Notes: generated by a model from the letters alone, not told the origin. Counted from the stretch's first letter, positions 11,368 to 23,298 are shown. The stretch is 64,000 bases of DNA from Ascaphus truei (GCA_036426205.1 CM071579.1:21666603-21730602), one strand, 5' to 3'. Translations and numbers: made by a program.

Positions 11368-12662
11368 TAGTATAAAAAGAAGAATATCCGAACTTATAGT
11401 TCAGAAAAACCTCGGCGCATTCACAGCAGCATAGCCAAGAGCAGATCTTGGGCAGCAGAATAAATGGTGCCCGGCATGCAAGGATGCCACTACAGGTGCA
11501 TACAGTCCACAGGGTGTAGCTGGTAGAACAGGATCTGATGTCATTGGCAAGGCTCGACCAATCCCAACGCGTTTCTCACAGCAAATCGGGAGCTGAGCCA
11601 AAGAATGTCTCTCACATACTATATAGCCTTTCCATAACATTTATTAGCTGGCGGGCCAATCAAACAAATATATATAAATGTATGAAACAGATTATACAAA
11701 CCAAACAAAATTCAATTCAATAAACAACTGATCGTGACGCAGACTAATAGATATAATAAGTGAATATTCATACATTAGTGCATGAGTGTAATGCAGAATA
11801 CAATTCATACACATTTGTAAAAATTAAGTTAAATCCAACAACAGTTTAAATAACTATTGTATTCTTAAAGAATGATCTTATAATTAGAAAGATCATAGTG
11901 GAACATGTGAAATAGTGGCATATATGAAAACATATATGTAAGTGAAATAACTAAAAGATAAATGAAAATGTATTCTTAGAAAAATATTTATGTGAAATGG
12001 AATTTGGGTATTTATAGATAATTAATGGCGTGAGTCATATGTCATTAACATACATGAGTATTTATCTATGTTTGACAGATGACTCACACCATTAATATGT
12101 TTTGTATATGCCACTATTTCACATTTTGCACTATATGATCTTTCTGATTATAAGATCATTCTTTAAGCATACAATAGTTATTTAAACTGTTTGCATTAAC
12201 TTAAGTTTTACAAATGTGTGTAAATTGTATCCTGCATTACACTCATGCACTAATGTATGAATATTCACTTATTATAGCTATTACAGTTTGCGACACGAAC
12301 AGTTGTTTATTGAAATTGAATTTTGTATGGTGTGTGTCATCTGTCTTATATATATATTTGATTGATTGGCCCGCCAGCTAATAAATGTAATGAGAAGGCT
12401 ATATACTGTAGTATGTGAGAGACATTCTTTGACTCAGGCCCAGCACTGGCCGTGAGAAACGCGTTGGCATTGGTCGAGCCTTGCCAATGACATCAGTTCC
12501 GGTTCTACCAGCTACGCCCTGTGGACTGTATGCACCTGTAGTGGCGTCCTTGCATGCTGGGCACCATTTATTCTGCTGCCCAAGATCTGCTCTTGGCTAT
12601 GCTGCTGTGAATGCGCCGATGTTTTCAGAACTGTAAGCTCGAATATTCTTCTTTTTATACTA
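11368..12662. mobile_element. 1.3-kb foldback (long inverted repeat) element
   Basis: Left arm 11368-12030 and right arm 12075-12662 are inverse copies along most of their length. Outer edges are tataaaaagaagaatat and atattcttctttttata. Further in, matched landmarks are gcatagccaagagcagatct, gtgcatacagtccacagg, aaggctcgaccaat, ggcgggccaatcaa and gatcttataattagaaagatc. The left arm has about 100 bp near the centre that the right arm lacks. Both arms carry acgcgtttctcac (11567 and inverse at 12452). No coding region. It is a non-autonomous DNA transposon or a head-to-head insertion pair; the family is unknown. Confidence 0.85.
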
Positions 12663-12929
12663 TATAAATCAGATATTTTACTTACCTCTGTGGGCCTGCC
12701 TCCCTGGTATTCATTACTTGGCTTCCATGCCCTCACTGTGAGCACTATGCTCTTCTTCAAATTCTTTCTTCCATATTGTAAAGGCTCCCCAGTGAGCCGA
12801 AATGTTGATTTTTCTAAATAAACTTTTGATATGTTTTTCTTAAAGGTATGGGGGGAATGTTTCTCTTTTGTTCTTCTACTCTGTTTTTCTTAAAGACCTG
12901 GAGTGCCTGTTCTTACTAACTGGTGTTGC
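12663..12929. other. Linker with degenerate GAAA-hairpin repeat scrap
   Basis: 12783-12802 reads ggctccccagtgagccgaaa, a 5-bp hairpin directly followed by GAAA, then an AT-rich aaataaacttttgatatg tail. This resembles the 3' parts of PLE or foldback repeats elsewhere in the window, but the upstream CTGANGA box is not present. Confidence 0.3.
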
Positions 12930-13700
12930 CCCCTCTTTGGCGACTACTAGTTCTATTAAAGGGTTGAATGTCTTAAGGGGTTAACTTTGTGGGCCCAATG
13001 AGGTACCTCCCCTCCCCACCATGTGATGTGTGATTACAATTTTAGGGTATAGATAGCCCTACCCTTTGTTCTAGATGCTGGTTTTTCAGAGTTCTGGCTG
13101 GGGTCCTCACTGTGAACCCTGTAAATAGGTTTGTGTGTATAGTCCTGTGTATTAAGAACAGTCCCATCACCATTTGTTGTTTACAATTAGGAACATTCCC
13201 TGTAAGATAGCACCTGTCAGAGGAATGTGGAACTTCAGTTGTGAGAGAGGGCAGTCACTGGTCCAGGTCTAGAAGCGTGGCCCTTACCGCAGCCTGACTG
13301 CCACTGTGCTCACTGAGTTACTGACACTGCAGTCGGTATTCATATATAACCCGCCCGTCCCGCAGGTTCTCACCACATCATATCCTCCCTGCAGGCGGTC
13401 CCCATGATATCCTTTATAATGGGCTCTCAAGTTAAGTGCTTCCCCAGCGTAGGAGTGAGAGCCACCAGGAGATGACGTATCGAAGTATAGTGTTTGCCAC
13501 AAGTTTTCTGTCAAGTACCAAGTATGTCAATAACTGTGGAGGGTTATTGACTGCTGTCAAATAAAGCACCTTTATGTTTTATAAAAGTTTCGGACGTCTG
13601 TCTTTTTCCTATCTGCTTATTCACGGCAAGTCTGCACCTACCCAGCAACGGCATGAGATACCGAGCCCTGCCACTGTGTATAGTTAATCGGATGTGATCT
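12930..13700 (+). other. Possible solo LTR (weak)
   Basis: A block of about 0.75 kb with moderate GC, a polyadenylation-like AATAAA at 13560-13565, and a GT-rich stretch downstream (gtttcggacgtctgtctttt). It could be a solo LTR, but I find no matched TG...CA ends with a target duplication and no second copy in the window. It might equally be unannotated non-repeat DNA. Confidence 0.25.
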
Positions 13701-15366
13701 CTTTTAGAGCCGTGTAAGAAGGATTACACTGGTATTTAAACTACTTTATATATAGCCAGACTGACCTTTGGTTTTTCTTTGGTGTGGCTCTGGGGAATTG
13801 CTGCCTCCGCCTGCGGGGGGCTCCATTCTTCATGGGACCCGGGTTAAGCCGCAGGCAGTGACCAACGTTACGCTGGCTTTAGCTGTGTGATGTGTCTGCG
13901 GCTTACATTTTCACACTCCAAAGGTGGATTGTGCCTTAATATTCTTTGTAAATTACAAACTCATCAGAGGACCAAGCTGTCCTTTCAGTGTAGATGGTAA
14001 CAGTAAACCGAGAACCCCGGTATATACTGAGACCTGGGCAATTGTACTGTGTACATGGGTCTTTCATCCTCGCTGTCTTACTATGTATCATTGCTCCCAA
14101 ATGTCTTTCACCTCTTTATTGTTCCTGACTATAAGTATCTCCCCGCAGCTCCTGCTAGATGCAACTTATATGTCTTTTACCTCTTTACCTAAATTGAGTC
14201 AGGCGCCTTTCACCAAGACACTAAGACGCATCTTTTCTCTTGCTCTTTTAAGGTACTCGGAGGATTTGGGGATGGGATTCCGTTATCCAAAGAAAGAAGA
14301 AGGAACAGGTGGGACCCGCTCATTTAAATGCAGAGGTACAAAGCATGACTTTCTGTTGAAATAATTGTCTCAGGTCCTTAGACAATTACCATCCATGCTA
14401 ATTAGCAAAAGATTAATTCATCGAGCTTGGTAAGAGCTAAAGGAGACATCTGTTAACTCGGAACTATTCTTTCCCCCCCACTCAAAAATGTAAATGTTGC
14501 TGCAAAAAAGTCAAACGTGCTTCATATTAAATTCCAAAATATGGGCCAGCATGTCAGAACATGAATTACTGGAGAACTGTATTCTGTCTTATCTGTCACT
14601 GAAGTTCTCTGAGGAAGACAAAAGGATTGGGCAGTAAGGAAGAAGTCAATTTAAAGGAAATAAATACAGGAAGGAAGTCTCCTTGTACACGTCATTGTCT
14701 CGTATATAAGTCAAAAACAAAATGCTGTTTATTCTATAATTACCGCACGGGCATGGGTGAAAAAATACATCTTTTTTATTCGCGTATCATTATCTCCCTA
14801 TTGTTTAAACCAATTCAAACACTATTTTTGAATTTGTATCTGGTAAAAATAATCTGACATGATAACCCCCAGGAGACGGCAATGTAGGGCACATCTGGAT
14901 ATTTAGGCCCTGAAATACTAACCTGGGGTAAGCATGTAAGCATTGTGTGGGTCATTCAAATGAATGGTCAATAAGGCTTAGCACAGCTTAGTAAAGGAAG
15001 ATTGACTAAGTTCTGGTATGGAGTATCATTGCTTGATCTGGCATTAACTAGCATTCAAATCAATGGCAGATAAAGCAGTATCAAGCTCCGGTACTCTGTA
15101 TCAGAGATTAGTGAATCCCAGCATGAGTGCATAGTCTGACTGGATACTATTACTGACCAATAGAGATTGGTGAGCAAAACCTGAGAACCCTTTCTCCCCT
15201 CGTGAGCTTCCACAGTTTGGAATGATCTGAATTGCTGCCCGACCCAATTTTCCATGGCCAGGTTCCGACTCAGGCCGATAGGGAAAGGTCAGAGTGGGAA
15301 AGTGTGTCGGGGACTAACGGGGACTAACTGTGCTAACCAGAAGTGTAGGGGACAGGAGAGAGGAGC
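13701..15366. other. Unassigned sequence
   Basis: The 146-codon plus frame at 13924-14364 has no recognisable domain. Its translation changes character midway and it has no codon pattern I trust. No repeats were recognised. Confidence 0.4.
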
Positions 15367-15895
15367 TCACTGAGATAGCCAGGAGGACAGGGGAAAAGGG
15401 GGGGAGGGAGGGAGGTTGGCTGCTGACAGAACTTGGCAGGTGAAAAAGGGACAGGGTGATTGAGAATGCACCACTGCTGGATGAATCCTCTCCAATGAGC
15501 TTCCAGATATTGCTGTTACAGCCTCTCTTCTCCATGTTGCTCCAACACATTTTCCGATTTCATCCTCCCATCTCACTTTTGGTCATAGTCTTTGTCGTTT
15601 GATATCCTTTGGAATCCAGTCGAGCACCATCTTTGTCCAACGATGGTAATTTCTTCCTGTGATATGGTCCGACTCATTGCTGTTTCTTCTTTGAGTTGTC
15701 CGATGCTTCTGAATGATCCTCACATTTAGGGCCCAATCTTATAACCATACGAGAGCACAGGCAGGATACACGGGTGGAACACTTTCTTTTTGAGGTAAAG
15801 AGGAAGGTTGGCTTGCAAGATTGTCTTGTTTCTTCCAAATGTCCCCATCCCATCTTCATTCTCCTATTGATTTTATTTGAAAGTATCTCATCCAT
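15367..15895 (-). pseudogene. RTE-clade LINE reverse transcriptase C-terminus, broken
   Basis: Two minus-strand frames continue one another with a frameshift. 15895-15674 begins MDEILSNKINRRMKMGWGHL, which is the 'I..RI..GW..F.KL' helix region just after the RTE polymerase core. 15576-15367 has MRWEDEIGKCVGATWRREAV and the following residues, matching the RTE C-terminal 'RWEDDI....G..W.R.A..R..WK.LEEAF' block. Both are characteristic of RTE/BovB-type LINEs. The polymerase domain upstream is missing, so it is a 5'-truncated dead copy. A shorter relative is at 22018. Confidence 0.7.
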
Positions 15896-15954
15896 TGATA
15901 CTTACTGGCCATGGTAAACATTGTGTCGTTTTTGACTTCTAGTTCTATTTAATT

Positions 15955-16210
15955 TATTTAGATCTTTATAGAGTTAAAATATTTTGTGAACATCACTTTG
16001 GTCTTGCTGTGTGTGTGTGTGTGTGTTTCTTTAACTGTGCATGCAATGTCTTGTATATAATGTATACCTTGTTCATTTATGTAACTGTATTTGTAACCAT
16101 GTATTATTTTGTTTTACTCTGTGCCCAGGACATACTTGAAAACGAGAGGTAACTCTCAATGTATTACTTCCTGGTAAAATATTTTATAAATAAATAAATA
16201 AATAAATAAT
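15955..16210 (+). mobile_element. LINE/SINE 3' tail with (AAAT)n end
   Basis: Shares ctctgtgcccaggacatact, then gaaaacgagaggtaactctc and ggtaaaatattttataaata with the inverse copy at 36001-36114. It ends in aaataaataaataaataat, the typical tail microsatellite of LINE-mobilised elements. An internal (GT)n lies at 16008-16026. Orientation is opposite to the neighbouring RTE fragment, so it is a separate insertion. Confidence 0.65.
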
Positions 16211-17188
16211 TGCATCACACCATGATCTAACCATGTCCCCTCACATTGCCTCACACCATGATCTACCCATGTCCCTCACATTGCATCACACCATGATCTA
16301 CCCATGTCCCTCACATTGCATCACACCATGATCTACCCATGTCCCTCACATTGCCTCACACCATGATCTACCCATGTCCCTCACATTGCATCACACCAAG
16401 ATCTACCCATGTTCCTCACATTGCATCACACCATGATCTAACCATGTCCCTCACATTGCCTCACACCATGATCTACCCATGTCCCCTCACATAGCATCAC
16501 ACCATGATCTACCCATGTTCCTCACATTGCATCACACCATGATCTACCCATGTCCCCTCACATTGCATCACACCATGATTTACCCATGTCCCTCACATTG
16601 CCTCACACCATGATCTACCCATGTCCCTCACATTGCATCACACCATGATCTACCCATGTCCCTCACATTGCNNNNNNNNNNNNNNNNNNNNNNNNNNNNN
16701 NNNNNNNNNNNNNNNNNNNNNNNNNNNNNNNNNNNNNNNNNNNNNNNNNNNNNNNNNNNNNNNNNNNNNNNNNNNNNNNNNNNNNNNNTCACACCATGAT
16801 CTACCCATGTCCCTCACATTGCCTCACACCATGATCTACCCATGTCCCCTCACATAGCATCACACCATGATTTACCCATGTCCCCTCACATTGCATCACG
16901 CCATGATTTACCCATGTCCCCTCAAATTGCATCACACCATGATCTACCCATGTCCCCTCACATTGCATCACACTATGATTTACCCATGTCCCTCACATTG
17001 CATCACACCATGATTTACCCATGTCCTCTCACATTGCATCACACCATGATTTACCCATGTCCTCTCACATTGCATCACACCATGATCTGCTCATGTCCCT
17101 CACATTGCATCACAACATGATCTACCCATGTCCCCTCACATAGCATCACACCATGATCTACCCATGTCCCTCACATTGCCTCACACCA
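16211..17188. repeat. 35/36-bp satellite array, about 24 copies plus gap
   Basis: Head-to-tail copies of a 35-bp unit consisting of tcacaccatgatctacccat plus gtccctcacattgca. Many copies carry an extra C (gtcccctcaca), making 36 bp. The array is broken by 117 N at 16672-16788. Because 35 is not a multiple of three, the phase changes with each copy, and the apparent ORFs (Met-Ser-Leu-Thr-Leu-His-His repeats) are a by-product. Confidence 0.95.
16672..16788. other. Assembly gap (117 N)
   Basis: A run of N inside the 35-bp satellite. The true array length is unknown; the gap size may be nominal. Confidence 0.99.
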
Positions 17189-17340
17189 TACGCGTCTGAG
17201 ATCCGATACATTGTAAGGATCCCTGACCCTCTCTAACAGCGAGTCTGCGATCAGATGCATTGTAAATTCTTCTATATTTGGTACATTTTTAGAATGACCT
17301 GAAAATTACAGGGAACCCTTTAGGGGTGCCTGAGGAACAC

Positions 17341-18420
17341 AAGGGCCATGGGTTAGGTGCAGTGAGTGCTTGCTTGGTTGGTGGTTATGGGTTAGAATAT
17401 TTTGGCCAGGTTATGGGTTAGGCTGCGATTATACACAAAAACGCCCATGGTGTCGCCCATAGAGAGACCGTGCGGCGCAAAAACAAGTTTCATACCTATG
17501 TGAAAACTGCCTATACCAAATGTGACTGTCTCCCCGTTTGCTACTGCAATGCGGGCAACAGTTGAAGCGTTTTGCAAATTTGTTTTCTGGTTGCGATGGC
17601 CGTGTCACGTTACGCTGTGATGTCGCTATTGTGATGTCACAGATGCGCGCGCCCTGCAGTTCGGCTGTATAATCGCAGCCTTAGGTGCATTGAGAGCTTG
17701 CTTGGTTCATGGGCAGGGTGGGAACATTATGGTCAGGCTCTGGGTTAGGTTCAGTGAGAGCTTGCTTTGTTGGTGGGTAGGGGTGGGGACATTATGGTCA
17801 GGTTATGGGCTAGGTGCATTGAGAGCTTGCATGGTTGGTGGGTAGGGGTGGTAACATTATGGTCAGGCTCTCGGTTAGGTGCAGTGAGAGATTACTTGGT
17901 TGGTGGGTAGGGGTGGGAACATTATGGTCAGGTTATGGGTTAGGTGCATTGAGAGCTTGTTTGAGTGGTGGGTAGGGGTGGGGACATTATGGTCAGGTTA
18001 TGGGTTAGGTGCAATGAGAGCTTGCATGGTTGGTGGGTAGGGGTGGGAACATTATGGTCAGGTTATGGGTTAGGTGCATTGAGAGCTTGCTTGTTTGATG
18101 GTAGGGGTGGGCACATTATGGTCAGGTTATGGGTTAGGTGCAGTGAGAGCTTGCATGGTTGGTGGGTAGGGGTGGGAACATTATGGTCAGGTTATGGGTT
18201 AGGTGCAGTGAGAGCTTGCATGGTTGGTGGGTAGGGGTGGGAACATTATGGGCAGGTTATGGGTTAGGTGCAGTGAGAGCTTGCATGGTTGGTGGGTAGG
18301 GGTGGGAACATTATGGTCAGGTTATGGGTTAGGTGCAGTGAGAGCTTGCTTGGTTGGTGGGTAGGGGTGGGAACATTATGGTCAGGTGCATTGAGAGCTT
18401 GCTTGGTTGGGGGGCGGGGG
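17341..18420 (+). repeat. 65-bp minisatellite, about 12 copies, split by a MITE
   Basis: Unit: gggttaggtgcagtgagagc, ttgcttggttggtgggtagg, ggtgggaacattatggtcag, gttat. Copies differ by few substitutions; a Harbinger MITE interrupts the array at 17421-17680. 65 bp is not a multiple of three, so the plus-strand ORFs at 17965-18510 are repeat by-products. The right flank is homologous to 7740-7810. Confidence 0.93.
17421..17680. mobile_element. PIF/Harbinger-type MITE, 260 bp
   Basis: Terminal inverted repeats ggctgcgattatac (left) and gtataatcgcagcc (right) are perfect over 14 bp. The element is flanked by the trinucleotide TTA on both sides (17418-17420 and 17681-17683). A 3-bp TWA target duplication with GGC-starting TIRs is the hallmark of the PIF/Harbinger superfamily. 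No transposase is encoded, so it depends on an autonomous relative. It sits within the 65-bp minisatellite. Insertion before, or during, array expansion can be tested by comparing flanking units. Confidence 0.88.
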
Positions 18421-18674
18421 GGCAGGCCTTGGGGTCAGGTCTCTGGATTTAGTCTTGTCAGTAGCATGGTGATGGGTTTGACAGTGGGGACAGTGGTAGC
18501 GATTAAATAACATCAGGTTAAATCCCTGTGCTAAACTGAACAACCTTCAGCAGATATGTGATGTTAGGAGTAACACCTCTTTTGCATATGATTAGCAGTA
18601 ATAGCCGGAAACAAAATATCTGCATGTAATTTAAGGAGTGGCACTAGTTTAACTTCATGTTATCTGCCTTAGTG

Positions 18675-19005
18675 CAGGGGTGCACAAAGTGGGAGGGCGC
18701 ACCCCCCAGGGGGTGCGGTAGAATTTCCAGAGGGGGGAGCGGTGGCTTCAGAGGTCACGTGCTCTTAAATTAAATGCCGTGGAACCTCTGCAGCTTCTCC
18801 TACTTGGTCTTCAGAGACACATCGCCATGGTAACCCGGCATCAAATGACGCAGCGGAGTCGCGCGATGTTGCATTGCCATGGCAACGTGCCATCACATGA
18901 GCCAGCGACGTCATTTGACGCCGGAACCGAGCAGGAGGGGGGTGGGGCACAAGCCGGGAAGTGAGCAGGCAGGGGGGCGCAGAATCAAAACTTTATGCAC
19001 CCCTG
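18675..19005. mobile_element. hAT-type MITE, 331 bp
   Basis: TIRs caggggtgcacaaag (left) and ctttatgcacccctg (right), with a perfect 8-bp target duplication CCTTAGTG (18667-18674 and 19006-19013). CAGGGGTG ends plus an 8-bp duplication identify the hAT superfamily. The interior has its own inverted repeat (ggcatcaaatgacg / cgtcatttgacgcc) and is non-coding; the two 61-codon frames inside are spurious. Confidence 0.92.
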
Positions 19006-19226
19006 CCTTAGTGCATAGGCGTTATAATTAACCTATCATTAACGTAAGTTACCGTTACTTTTGTGGTCTGCCCCTTAGTGCACAGACCCATGAGATTATA
19101 CCGGAGTTCTATGATATATACACCTGCAAACAAACTAGCATGGGAATATAGGAACACAAATTCAGTTATGTAGAGTACTCTGGTCAGCATGTGTATAAAA
19201 GCTTTACATGACAAATGCTTTATAAT

Positions 19227-19371
19227 CAGCGGTGGTCAACTCCAGTCCTCAAGGGCCACCAACAAGCAAGGTATTCAATCAGTCAATGACTGAGCCACCT
19301 GTGCTGAAGCAGGGATATCCATAAAACCTAACCTGTTGGTGCCCCTTGAGAACTGGAGCTGGCCGCCCCTG
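19227..19371. mobile_element. Palindromic hAT-like MITE, copy
   Basis: Arms cagcggtggtcaactccagt (left) and ggagctggccgcccctg (right) enclose the family core gagccacctgtgctgaagca, gggatatcc. The left half is shortened (the gcttcagcacagg segment is lost). Flanking octamers tttataat and ccttatat only partly agree, so the target duplication has decayed. Confidence 0.85.
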
Positions 19372-21725
19372 CCTTATATGAAAAATGTCTTGGCGCAGAG
19401 CATGTTAAATCAGGAGTTATTTATGGGCCCGACCGATGTGTGTATTTATTATTTCAAATTAAAGGGCTGAGTGAAATGAAGAAAGTCACTCTGAGGACTA
19501 GAGAAAATGATTTATAGCAGATTCCAAAAATCCATTTGTGTAAGATCTCTGTTATACAAGGCATCCTACAGTATGAGATATATGGGAGTTATATAGAGGG
19601 CACATGGGTTGTATCTGATAGGATAATATGAGGAAGATGATGAAGGAAGCACATTTTGTCGTATTGATGACAGCACTTGAGCTCTTAAACAAAGTACTTA
19701 GAAAGATGTGTCAGCAAACACTAAGGATAAGGACTATGTTGGCTGCTTAGATAGGTGACATTTAGGCTGTGGCAGTAAAAAGAGGGAGGAAAACCCAACT
19801 GGACCATGTCTCCTAATTGCCAGTGGGAGAGGTGGAACTGGAAGGCTACAACATGCCCTACACTTACATGATAATAATGATTTATTGTTATATTCACATA
19901 CATCACATAGATGCACACACTGTGCAGAGCAAAACTTGTAGACATAATGACGTCCTAATTATTATTGGAAAGCATTAGGATTTCCATTTTTTATAGGTGT
20001 AGGCCGCCGTTTTAGTGCACGGTTTATGCAGTCTTGACTCAGACGACTTGGATGAGTAGACGCCTGCTGTATGTGTTCCTAGCAATCACACGTGAGTAGG
20101 AGAGGAAGTCCCTTTCTCAAGATCACAAAACATTGTGTTTTGAACAGGATTGTCCCTCATCGAAGATCAGTATCTTCCCCACTAGGAGCATGTATTGTGC
20201 TGACAGCGAGATACATTACATCTTTACTCGCAGATGTTTGATGCAGCTGATTAACCTCTAGTTAATACATAGTGAAAATGCATGCTGTGTGCTCTTAAGA
20301 TGTCAGTGTCAAGGTTTCAGTCCACCAGAGGGAATTCATCAGCACATACTGTACAATGGACAATGGTTATTTGGATGAATGGCCATTGTTGGATCAAATA
20401 TTAGAATGGATAAAACGTGACTCTTTTCTAGTATGTGAATTGTGTTGTGTTACCATGACTGGACCCTTTATTATTCGCAAAACCTACTGTACAAGTCCAA
20501 GTGGCTAAGAATACGAGGATCATAACAGACAGCGATAATCAAAGCAACAATACAATTACTAACCAGAGGAATATATTGATATCTGTTAGCAGAGAATTGA
20601 GTAGTGTTATAGTTATTTTTGTATATCTCAGTAAAACATTTCTCTTGTCATCTGTTGTGTGACCTTCTCCTCATCACATTAAGTGTATGAGATCCTATTA
20701 TTTCATAACCTTCTGAGTATTGAATTTTGGATTGTATTTTAATTAGCATTTTAATTGCTCATCAAAGTAATGGAGGACCGCTCTGGAAAGTGGAGCATTT
20801 GCTAATCCCTTTGGTGCTTGGCAGTAAGCTTAACCAAGGTCAAGCGATGCCTGGTTGAGATAGTAGAACATTTCTTCCCTCTCCGCTGAAGACCACCATT
20901 TATATTCAGACTTACAGACAGGTGGCCAAGACTCCTGGGTGACTCTGAGAACAGGAGGTCACACTTCTGTAACATGAATTCTCTCCCATGTTTTACATGG
21001 GGGTCTTGATAAATTACTTTTGCCATTCACACCACACTGCTTCTCCTGAAGAAAGGGAACTTCTGTTACCACACAATACTAAACATGCAAATAGGAAAAA
21101 CACAACACTTTTGCTGGTGGTACCCGTGTGCGTCTGTGGGTCCTCAGGTGGGCTCCATAGGTCCCCGCAGACCTAAGGTACCAACCCTGTATGTAAAAAC
21201 ATAAAACATGGGCAATCAATCCCCCCTCCCCCCGCCCAAACACATACAGAACAGTAATGGGCAAAATAACTATCAGTATCTTTAAGTCCCAGAATAAGGC
21301 CGGAAACATTGTATTTCTCTACAGGGGGTTTATGTACAAGGTTAAATCATACACCAACAGGCCCACCACCATCCCTTTAAGTCAAAACAAAACATAAAAA
21401 TAACTCCTATATCCTTTAGGGAAAGTAACCACACCTTTAGCCCTTTCTAACGTCACTGGCCAACTAAACTTGTTCCCAGCTTAAAACATGCCCTATCATA
21501 TGCAACAACACAGTCTTTGGTATATTAATATGTTACTTAGCTCTTTGTCTGTTACTGTTGGGGCTCCAGGTAATTCCCTCTGGACCCTGTGAGAGTTCAG
21601 AGAATTCCTTCAAAAGCCATGTGCAATCAGGAGTCCAGCCTGCTCAATTAGTTTGCAGCTGCTGCCATCTTCTCTAGGGGAGATTAACCCTCTGTAGACT
21701 GGACAGCACACTTACAGCCCCTAGG

Positions 21726-21727
<2 letters not shown>
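19372..21727. other. Unassigned sequence
   Basis: More than 2 kb without a recognisable gene or repeat arm. Short frames at 19721-19945, 20802-21026 and 21079-21309 show no motifs. 21180-21260 is C/A-rich. Confidence 0.4.

Positions 21728-21729
<2 letters not shown>

Positions 21730-21772
<43 letters not shown>
21730..21772. repeat. (GA)n microsatellite
   Basis: About 21 GA dinucleotides without interruption, directly abutting the left arm of the foldback at 21773. Confidence 0.95.
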
Positions 21773-21775
<3 letters not shown>

Positions 21776-21922
21776 TCCACTCCAGCAAGAGCAGACACAA
21801 GACAGCACTCAAAGGTAAGTAAGAAAACTTGTATTCAAAAATAAACATAGCACAAACATGACCAATGGTTTTCTTACTTACCTTTGAGTGCTGTCTTGTG
21901 TCTGCTCCTGCTGGAGTGGATT
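21773..21922. repeat. Foldback, 55-bp arms
   Basis: taatccactccagcaagagc ... gtaagtaagaaaac (21773-21828) is repeated in inverse at 21868-21922 with one mismatch (gcaagagcag versus gcaggagcag). The loop of about 39 bp is A-rich. It is probably a small non-autonomous DNA element. Confidence 0.9.
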
Positions 21923-22017
21923 ACTTTTCTCTTAATATTGGTATAGGACATGCACCGCAAACTATTTATGGTATTGGGAGTGCCGGCTGCCCAATTTTGT
22001 TTTATATATATATATTC

Positions 22018-22135
22018 AGAACATTTGTTGGAGCAATGTGGAGAAGAGAGGCTTGCAGCCGCAGTAACTCAAAGATTATTGGGAAGGCTTCATCCAGCAG
22101 GTGATTGACAAGGGCTGAAGATGATAATGATGAGT
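22018..22135 (+). pseudogene. RTE-clade LINE C-terminal fragment
   Basis: The plus-strand translation FVGAMWRREACSRSNSKIIG corresponds to the C-terminal block of the RTE fragment at 15367-15895 (VGATWRREAV). The DNA then runs gcttcatccagcaggtgatt gacaaggg, the usual 'EAFIQQ.ID.G' end of RTE ORFs. The open frame starting at 21865 merely reads through the foldback into this fragment. Confidence 0.6.
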
Positions 22136-22406
22136 ATGTACAGAGAGTGAGAACCTTAAGCACATAGAAGCTGAAACTCCCCTACCTGGTCTGCCCATTC
22201 TCACACCTGTTGTGAAACCTCAGACTCTATTACACCCTTTACTTCTTTCTATGCTTAGGATGCCCTCATAACTGTCTGACACAGCTTTGAATTCTTTTAC
22301 TGTAGTAGCCTCTAACATCTCTGCTGTGACGCCCAGAATCCAACACCCGTTCAGTATAAAGACGCATTTTGCGCTTCAGAGCATGACCTCTTCTTCTGGC
22401 ATTTCT

Positions 22407-22604
22407 CACCTGACAGTTGGTACAGGCATGTTGGGGGGTAAATCCCGGTATGGGGTTGAAGGAATATATACGGCGATGTGTTGCAGCTATAGTTTGTTCT
22501 GGAGACGGGAAGGAGAGGAGCAGGAAGAGAACAAACTACGACTGCAACGCATCGCCGTATAGTCCTTCAAACTCCTATCGGGATGTGTCCCAACTGCCAG
22601 ATGG
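22407..22604. repeat. Foldback with ATACGGCGATG arms
   Basis: The left arm (cacctgacagttgg ... tatacggcgatgtgttgcag) and right arm (ctgcaacgcatcgccgtata ... ccaactgccagatgg) pair across a purine-rich loop around 22503-22528. Several mismatches are present, so it is an old MITE-like insertion. Confidence 0.85.
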
Positions 22605-23090
22605 TAAGTGGCTTTTTATGTTGCGAAGTAAAACTTTTACACAGAACATCACTATGTTCTCTTTTTGATTCTTTTACAGAACCGCTTTCCCCAATACCAT
22701 CCAACTAATCGGAACATTTTCAGCTTGTTTATTGATGCACTGTCCTAGTTAGTTTATATTTCTCTCAATTTCCTTCAATGGTTGTGCTCGAAGCTTCTTT
22801 TTTCTTCTTGTATCTTCCCCCAGAGGATCCCGTGTGGGCCCTCAGAATTTGAGCAGCACCAGTAAAGATAACTGGTCCATTTTTGGTTGTCACTTTATGC
22901 ACAAATCATGTTTTCACTTTAAGGTCACTTATATATATCATTTGGAGTGGGATTAGTTGATTGCATACATTTTTATACAATAAATACAGGTGCGCTGACG
23001 AGTATTCTAAAACTTGCCTTGGAAAATCTGGGGCAATCACCAACAAGACCCATTTTTTATATATATATTAAATGGTAATATAACTGTATG

Positions 23091-23298
23091 CTCATTTGCA
23101 TGTCTTAGGCAGGTCTGCAACCCCACCCTTCACCATTATCACCCAGCACACAGCACTTCCACTGCAGCAAGGGATTCTGGGAAATTACATGCAAAAGAGC
23201 ACACAGTGCCACTTTTTGCTTCAAAACCATTTTAAACATGGTTCCCTATAGGCTTAAGCTTGCTGCATGGTCACAGCTTTAAGCACAGCCAGGGTTAA
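23091..23298 (-). mobile_element. Dispersed repeat, inverse copy of the one at 30695
   Basis: Read on the minus strand it contains gctgtgcttaaagctgtg, gaagcaaaaagtggcactg, tttcccagaatcccttgctg, and gcagacctgcctaagacatg in the same order as the plus-strand copy at 30695-30898. It has no coding capacity; the class is unknown. Confidence 0.75.

Noticed and set aside
13924..14364. 146-codon ORF
   Set aside because: No domain similarity and no sign of exon structure; composition changes midway.
16621..17120. Repetitive His/Pro/Met ORFs, possible repeat protein
   Set aside because: Product of the 35/36-bp satellite; frame shifts with each 35-bp unit, and one ORF crosses an N gap.
16211..17188. 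Regular repeats with similar spacing, considered as a CRISPR array
   Set aside because: Units are contiguous with no unique spacers, and the surrounding DNA is vertebrate transposon sequence.
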